11,274 nucleotides of DNA from an uncultured Neisseriaceae bacterium (GTDB taxonomy: Bacteria; Pseudomonadota; Gammaproteobacteria; Burkholderiales; UBA11063). The translations under genes and the position numbers were made by a program. This document shows, piece after piece, positions 8,154 to 11,274 of the stretch. The stretch spans positions 1-11,274 of the forward strand of contig CAITEL010000084.1 of assembly GCA_903891375.1 (NCBI GenBank). Direction: 5' to 3'. Each line of letters opens with the position of its first letter. The stretch's first letter is position 1. Below the pieces are notes generated by a model. It worked only from the letters and a program-made list of their open reading frames with translations, searched no databases and had not been told where the DNA came from.

Positions 8154-8936
8154 TTACACTTCCTTCTTAGCTTTATTAAACAACGTAAAAAAATTATTTG
8201 AGGTTTGATACCCAAGTGCCTCTAAACTAATCTCTTTTAAATCCGCAATATACTGTGCAGTATATTTAACTAATGCTGGATGATTAGTTTTTCCACGAAA
8301 TGGAACTGGCGCCAAAAAAGGTGAATCAGTTTCAATCAATAACCTATCCATTGGTACAAATTTGGCCAAATCTTGAATAGCTGTGGCATTTTTGAAAGTA
8401 ACGATTCCTGATATAGATATATAGAAACCTAAATCTAGACATTTCTTAGCATTTTCGATACTTTCAGTAAAACAATGCATAACAGCACCACATTTATCCG
8501 CATTGTTATCCTTTAAAATTTGTATCGTGTCATCAATAGAGCTTCTGGTATGAATAACCAAAGGTAATCCCGCAGATAAAGCAACATCTATATGTAACCT
8601 AAATCTATCATGTTGCCATGACATATCTTCATTAATAACTCTATAATAATCAAGCCCTGTTTCTCCAATACCTACAACCTTAGGATTACTTAAATATTTC
8701 TCCAATAAGGTTCGATTAATATCAAAATCCTCACAGCGTTCGTCGGGATGTACCCCCACTGTAGCAAAAATATGTGGATATTGGGTTGCTATTTTAACTA
8801 CGGCCTCCAAATTATCTGGACGCGTCCCTATACATAACGCATAATCAACTTGGTTTTCTTGCATTTGTAACAAATATGTTTCTATGTTTTCTTGCAACTC
8901 TGAGAAGTTTAAATGGCAATGTGAATCTATAAACAT
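8154..8936 (-). CDS. tatD: TatD family metal-dependent hydrolase (DNase)
   Basis: The 260-residue TIM-barrel protein has the full TatD metal-binding set: HCH (H6, H8), E92 in GETGLDYYR, H129 in VIHTR, H154 in MHCFTE and D204 in ETDSPFLAP, followed by PFRGKTNHP. Characterised family members (TatD, YcfH, YjjV) are divalent-metal deoxyribonucleases or act on damaged nucleic acid ends. Despite the name, they are not part of the twin-arginine translocase. The start is ATG at 8936-8934 with AAGG 6-7 bases upstream. It is the first gene of the leftward cmk-rpsA-ihfB unit, so its promoter must lie in the divergent spacer, where I see only poor leftward -10 candidates overlapping the rightward promoter. 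The sequence does not say which paralogue it is; YcfH-like is equally possible. Confidence 0.88.
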   Translation of the reverse strand: MFIDSHCHLNFSELQENIETYLLQMQENQVDYALCIGTRPDNLEAVVKIATQYPHIFATVGVHPDERCEDFDINRTLLEKYLSNPKVVGIGETGLDYYRVINEDMSWQHDRFRLHIDVALSAGLPLVIHTRSSIDDTIQILKDNNADKCGAVMHCFTESIENAKKCLDLGFYISISGIVTFKNATAIQDLAKFVPMDRLLIETDSPFLAPVPFRGKTNHPALVKYTAQYIADLKEISLEALGYQTSNNFFTLFNKAKKEV

Positions 8937-8964
8937 TTTTTACCTTACTGTAATATGTAGTTTA

Positions 8965-8973
8965 TGGTATAAT
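8965..8973 (+). promoter_or_regulatory. Extended -10 promoter for gmk
   Basis: TGGTATAAT is a perfect extended -10 (TGnTATAAT). Such promoters need little -35, and the hexamer 17 bp upstream (TTACTG) is indeed poor. It predicts transcription start near 8980 and a gmk leader of about 180 bases. Confidence 0.6.
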
Positions 8974-8979
8974 TTAAGA

Positions 8980-9160
8980 CTTATACTCTTTTTATATTTA
9001 AGTTCCGATTTTGTTGCAACACTCCCAACTTACTACCAGTTGGCGTCATCGTGGAACAAAGCATTGGATTTTGAATCTGTTCGAGTATACCGTTAAAAAA
9101 TAATGATAATCAAGGTGGCAATTTTAACGCACTTTTGGTCTTCTTTGGAGAAAAATTTAC
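8980..9160 (+). promoter_or_regulatory. Long structured 5' leader of gmk
   Basis: About 180 bases lie between the predicted transcription start and the gmk GTG, with no convincing gene. Three consecutive stem-loops can be drawn: CCAACT/AGTTGG (9025-9030 with 9038-9043, 7-base loop), GAACA/TGTTC (9054-9058 with 9078-9082, enclosing a GATT-TTG-AATC hairpin), and CGTTAAAA/TTTTAACG (9091-9098 with 9122-9129). An 8-bp palindrome, GTTGCAAC, lies at 9013-9020. GGAG at 9147-9150 serves gmk. I do not recognise a known riboswitch class. Confidence 0.4.
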
Positions 9161-9721
9161 GTGACAGGAAACATATTTGTAATTTCAGCACCAAGTGGCG
9201 CTGGTAAATCTTCTTTAGTAAAGGCATTATGCGAGCTAGACACAAAATTAAAAATATCAATATCGCATACAACCAGAAAGATACGAGCTGGTGAAGTTGA
9301 CGGCATTGATTATTATTTTATCAATAAGAAAAATTTTGAAGAAATGATTTTTAATAATGAATTTCTCGAATATGCAGAAGTGTATGGTAATTATTATGGA
9401 ACTAATATAGATACTATAAATGAATTTATTGATAACGGTAATGACATTATTTTAGAAATTGATTGGCAAGGTGCACAACAAGTTAAAATTTTAATGCCTA
9501 ATGTTATAATGATTTTCATAAAACCACCAAGTTTAGAAGAATTAAAGAATAGATTAATCCGTAGAAATACTGATTCAAGCGCAGTAATAGAAAAAAGACT
9601 AGCAAGCGTTAAAGAAGACTTATCGCATGCACATAAATTTGACTATGTAATTGTTAATGATCAATTTGACAATGCACTACAAGAAATATATGCTATAGTT
9701 TCTGAATATAGAAACTCATAG
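9161..9721 (+). CDS. gmk: Guanylate kinase
   Basis: The 186-residue cytoplasmic enzyme phosphorylates GMP and dGMP to the diphosphates using ATP, supplying GTP and dGTP and the precursors of (p)ppGpp. It has the P-loop SAPSGAGKSS (9-18), the GMP-binding SHTTRKIRAGEVDGIDYYF (35-53, with R39, R42 and the YY pair), EIDWQGAQQV and the LID-type RRNTDSSAVIEKRL. It is about 20 residues shorter than E. coli Gmk (207); only the non-catalytic C-terminal tail is missing. The start is GTG at 9161, with GGAG 10 bases upstream, giving the expected N-terminus just before the P-loop. The neighbours rpoZ and spoT follow in the classic order, although a 170-bp spacer intervenes. Confidence 0.96.
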   Translation: MTGNIFVISAPSGAGKSSLVKALCELDTKLKISISHTTRKIRAGEVDGIDYYFINKKNFEEMIFNNEFLEYAEVYGNYYGTNIDTINEFIDNGNDIILEIDWQGAQQVKILMPNVIMIFIKPPSLEELKNRLIRRNTDSSAVIEKRLASVKEDLSHAHKFDYVIVNDQFDNALQEIYAIVSEYRNS

Positions 9722-9834
9722 TATACTCAACATTGGCATGTATTGAGCTTTCCGCTTTCGCTTCTGATGTACTCAAGCGCACGGCGTCGCTCCTCAGAAA
9801 CCTCAGTTTGTGCCCGTGCTCACGTATATACTAT
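9718..9834. repeat. GC-rich intergenic block bounded by 8-bp inverted repeats
   Basis: ATAGTATA (9718-9725, containing the gmk stop) and TATACTAT (9827-9834) are perfect inverted repeats about 117 bp apart end to end. The interior at 9731-9820 is about 53% G+C by hand count (48 of 90), against roughly one third for the window. Internal complementary words include CTCAA/TTGAG/CTCAA (9726-9730, 9743-9747, 9772-9776) and GCACGG/CCGTGC. This looks like a small dispersed repeat or MITE-like insertion. That reading is inference, since no second copy is in the window. The right arm contains TATACT (9827-9832), a possible -10 for rpoZ without a good -35. Confidence 0.4.
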
Positions 9835-9891
9835 TTAAACACGGCTGGCTCTGTACTACTTTATTTTTATTTTTTTAAGGATTTTTTAATT

Positions 9892-10098
9892 ATGGCAAGA
9901 TTTACTGTATCAGATTGTATGGACGAAATTCATAATCGTTTTGATATGACTCTCTCAGCATCGATTCGGGCTCGTCAACTTGAGCATGGCGATGACTCTT
10001 TTTTAACTAATGATGAAAACGATAAACCAACTGTCATTGCACTGCGTGAAGTGGCAGCAAAATACATCAATAAGTCTATTCTAAATACTTTGGAATAA
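9892..10098 (+). CDS. rpoZ: RNA polymerase omega subunit
   Basis: The 68-residue protein starts MARFTVSDCMDEIHNRFDMTLSASIRARQLE and has the conserved DKPTVIALREVAAKYI segment. Omega chaperones assembly of the beta' subunit and, in E. coli, forms part of the (p)ppGpp site at the beta'-omega interface. It is shorter than E. coli omega (91 residues) and of the size I associate with betaproteobacteria. The frame is open upstream to 9733, but ATG at 9892 gives the family N-terminus and has AAGGA (9877-9881) 10 bases ahead; the upstream extension runs through the GC-rich block and is not believable as protein. spoT begins 7 bases after its stop, so the two are surely cotranscribed. Confidence 0.93.
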   Translation: MARFTVSDCMDEIHNRFDMTLSASIRARQLEHGDDSFLTNDENDKPTVIALREVAAKYINKSILNTLE

Positions 10099-10105
10099 AA
10101 AAAAC

Positions 10106-11274
10106 ATGGAATTTGAGTATGGTGACTATCAGAAATTGGTAGAAGAAAAAAAACAATTACTATTAAAAAGTGTTAAACGCAATTTTAATAGTAAGGAAAT
10201 AGACACCATTAAACGTGCCTTAGATGTTGCCAGCCATTCTCATTTTTCACAAAAAAGAAAAAGTGGTGAACCTTATATAATTCACCCAATAGAAGTTGCC
10301 ACTATAATTGCCAATTGGGACCTTGACATGGCAACTATAGCCAGTGCTTTACTGCATGATGTCGTGGAAGATACTGCAGTTTCACGCGAAGATATTGAAC
10401 AAATATTTGGTCAAGAAATTGCAGAACTAGTGGATAGTGTAACTAAACTCGAAAAAATTAACTTTGAAACTGAAGAACTTGCTCATGCCGAATACTTTAG
10501 AAAAGTAGTATTAGCCATGGCAAAGGATATCCGTGTAATATTAATTAAACTTGCGGATAGATTGCACAACATATTAACGCTTTCGTCAATGAAACCAGAA
10601 AAAATACACAAAATAGCGCTGGAGACTATGGAAATTTATGTTCCAATTGCTAATAAAATTGGATTACATCGTGTGCACCTAGAACTAGCTAATGAAAGTT
10701 TTAAATATTTATACCCAATACGTTATAAAGTATTAGCAAAAGCAGTTGATGTTGCCCAAAAAAATAGAAAACCAATAATTGAAAGTATATTACATAGTAT
10801 TCGTGGTGGATTAAAATCAAATGGTATTGAAGCAGATTTTATTTATCGACAACGAACAATATACAATTTATATCGACGCATGGTTCGACGCAATCAAGGA
10901 TTTGATCGAATTTATGACATATACGAAGTAAAAATAATTCTCAACACCATTCGTGATTGTTATCTTACTCTTGGCGTATTGCATAGCTTATTCCAGCCAC
11001 TTCCTGGCAAATTTAAGGATTATATAGCAATACCTAAAAGCAATGGTTATCAATCACTGCATTCTACCTTAATGGGACCACAAGGAATACCACTACAAAT
11101 TCATATACGAACAACAGCAATGGAAGAAGTTGCCGAAAATGGAATAATAAGCCATTGGCTAAAACATAAAGACGATGACGTATTTATGTCAGCCAACCAA
11201 CGCACCACAAATTGGATTAACAATATCTTAGATATTCAAGCAAGCACTTTCTCGGCAAATGAATTTTTAGCAAG
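10106..11274 (+). CDS. spoT: RelA/SpoT-family (p)ppGpp hydrolase, synthetase site altered; C-terminus beyond window
   Basis: The first 389 codons of a long RSH protein (E. coli SpoT is 702 residues) run off the right edge. The HD hydrolase domain is complete: H60 in SGEPYIIHP, HD pair H84-D85 in LLHDVVEDT, and D151 and N155 in KLADRLHN, so breakdown of (p)ppGpp to GDP/GTP should work. The synthetase domain (about 240-350) keeps YD (D271) and KDYIAIPKSNGYQSLH (304-319). However, the catalytic Glu of the family's VEVQIRT or IEIQIRT motif is Gln (Q331 in LQIHIRT), and the R-x-K-x-P-Y-S-I-Y-R motif reads RQRTIYNLYR (248-257). Synthesis may therefore be weak or absent. The start is ATG at 10106, with GGAA in the end of rpoZ as a distant binding site. 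Regulatory TGS and ACT domains would lie outside the window. The rpoZ linkage and intact HD favour SpoT over RelA. Confidence 0.93.
   Translation, partial: MEFEYGDYQKLVEEKKQLLLKSVKRNFNSKEIDTIKRALDVASHSHFSQKRKSGEPYIIHPIEVATIIANWDLDMATIASALLHDVVEDTAVSREDIEQIFGQEIAELVDSVTKLEKINFETEELAHAEYFRKVVLAMAKDIRVILIKLADRLHNILTLSSMKPEKIHKIALETMEIYVPIANKIGLHRVHLELANESFKYLYPIRYKVLAKAVDVAQKNRKPIIESILHSIRGGLKSNGIEADFIYRQRTIYNLYRRMVRRNQGFDRIYDIYEVKIILNTIRDCYLTLGVLHSLFQPLPGKFKDYIAIPKSNGYQSLHSTLMGPQGIPLQIHIRTTAMEEVAENGIISHWLKHKDDDVFMSANQRTTNWINNILDIQASTFSANEFLA

Noticed and set aside
8884..9096. Open frame of 70 codons across the tatD-gmk spacer
   Set aside because: It begins inside tatD on the opposite strand, has no ribosome binding site or recognisable domain, and overlaps the promoter and structured leader.
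9100..9118. Fur-box-like sequence ATAATGATAATCA
   Set aside because: It matches 13 consecutive positions of the 19-bp Fur consensus, but the right end does not follow it, it lies about 120 bases downstream of the predicted start, and such words arise easily in AT-rich DNA.
9111..9130. T-box-like riboswitch signal (AAGGTGGCA) in the gmk leader
   Set aside because: The conserved remainder of the T-box and a terminator/antiterminator pair are missing. gmk is not a typical T-box target and such leaders are essentially unknown in Beta/Gammaproteobacteria.
9801..9880. Terminator after gmk (GCACGG/CCGTGC pairing with a later T-rich stretch)
   Set aside because: The paired bases are about 30 apart and the T-rich run is some 40 bases further on and interrupted, so the geometry does not fit an intrinsic terminator.
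9733..9891. Long N-terminal extension of rpoZ, in frame from 9733
   Set aside because: It runs through the GC-rich block, has no omega-family similarity, and the proper start at 9892 has its own AAGGA site and the canonical MARFTV N-terminus.

Overview
This window is a densely packed block of bacterial housekeeping genes from an AT-rich proteobacterium (roughly one third G+C by eye). An integration host factor beta subunit, an rpsA of almost exactly the E. coli length, the tatD-cmk-rpsA-ihfB and gmk-rpoZ-spoT neighbourhoods, and a short 68-residue omega subunit point to the Beta/Gammaproteobacteria. The short omega and the NrdB C-terminus look more betaproteobacterial to me; this is inference, not an identification.

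Layout. Positions 1-8936 are read leftward in two transcription units. The upstream (right) unit is tatD, cmk, rpsA and ihfB, closed by a clear intrinsic terminator at 5406-5441. The second unit starts at a promoter near 5340 and runs ftsY, nrdB, dinG, a small membrane protein with a zinc ribbon, and a DUF29 gene cut by the left edge. From nrdB to the left edge, genes are only 2-12 bases apart. From 8937 the window is read rightward: a 224-bp divergent spacer with an extended -10 promoter and a long structured leader, then gmk, a GC-rich block, rpoZ and the first 389 codons of spoT.

Functions. tatD/cmk/rpsA/ihfB combine a metal-dependent nuclease-family protein, CMP/dCMP kinase, ribosomal protein S1 and a DNA-bending protein. 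ftsY/nrdB/dinG combine the signal-recognition-particle receptor, the small subunit of class I ribonucleotide reductase and an iron-sulfur DNA helicase. gmk/rpoZ/spoT links GMP phosphorylation, RNA polymerase omega and (p)ppGpp turnover.

Most notable points. (1) Two perfect 16-bp palindromes matching the NrdR box bracket the promoter ahead of ftsY, not nrdB, so the SRP receptor gene, nrdB and probably dinG appear to share NrdR control. (2) SpoT has an intact hydrolase site, but its synthetase domain carries Gln where the catalytic Glu is expected. (3) A roughly 53% G+C block between gmk and rpoZ is bounded by 8-bp inverted repeats. (4) The gmk leader can form three consecutive stem-loops. I see no CRISPR array, insertion sequence, complete tRNA, rRNA or defence system here.
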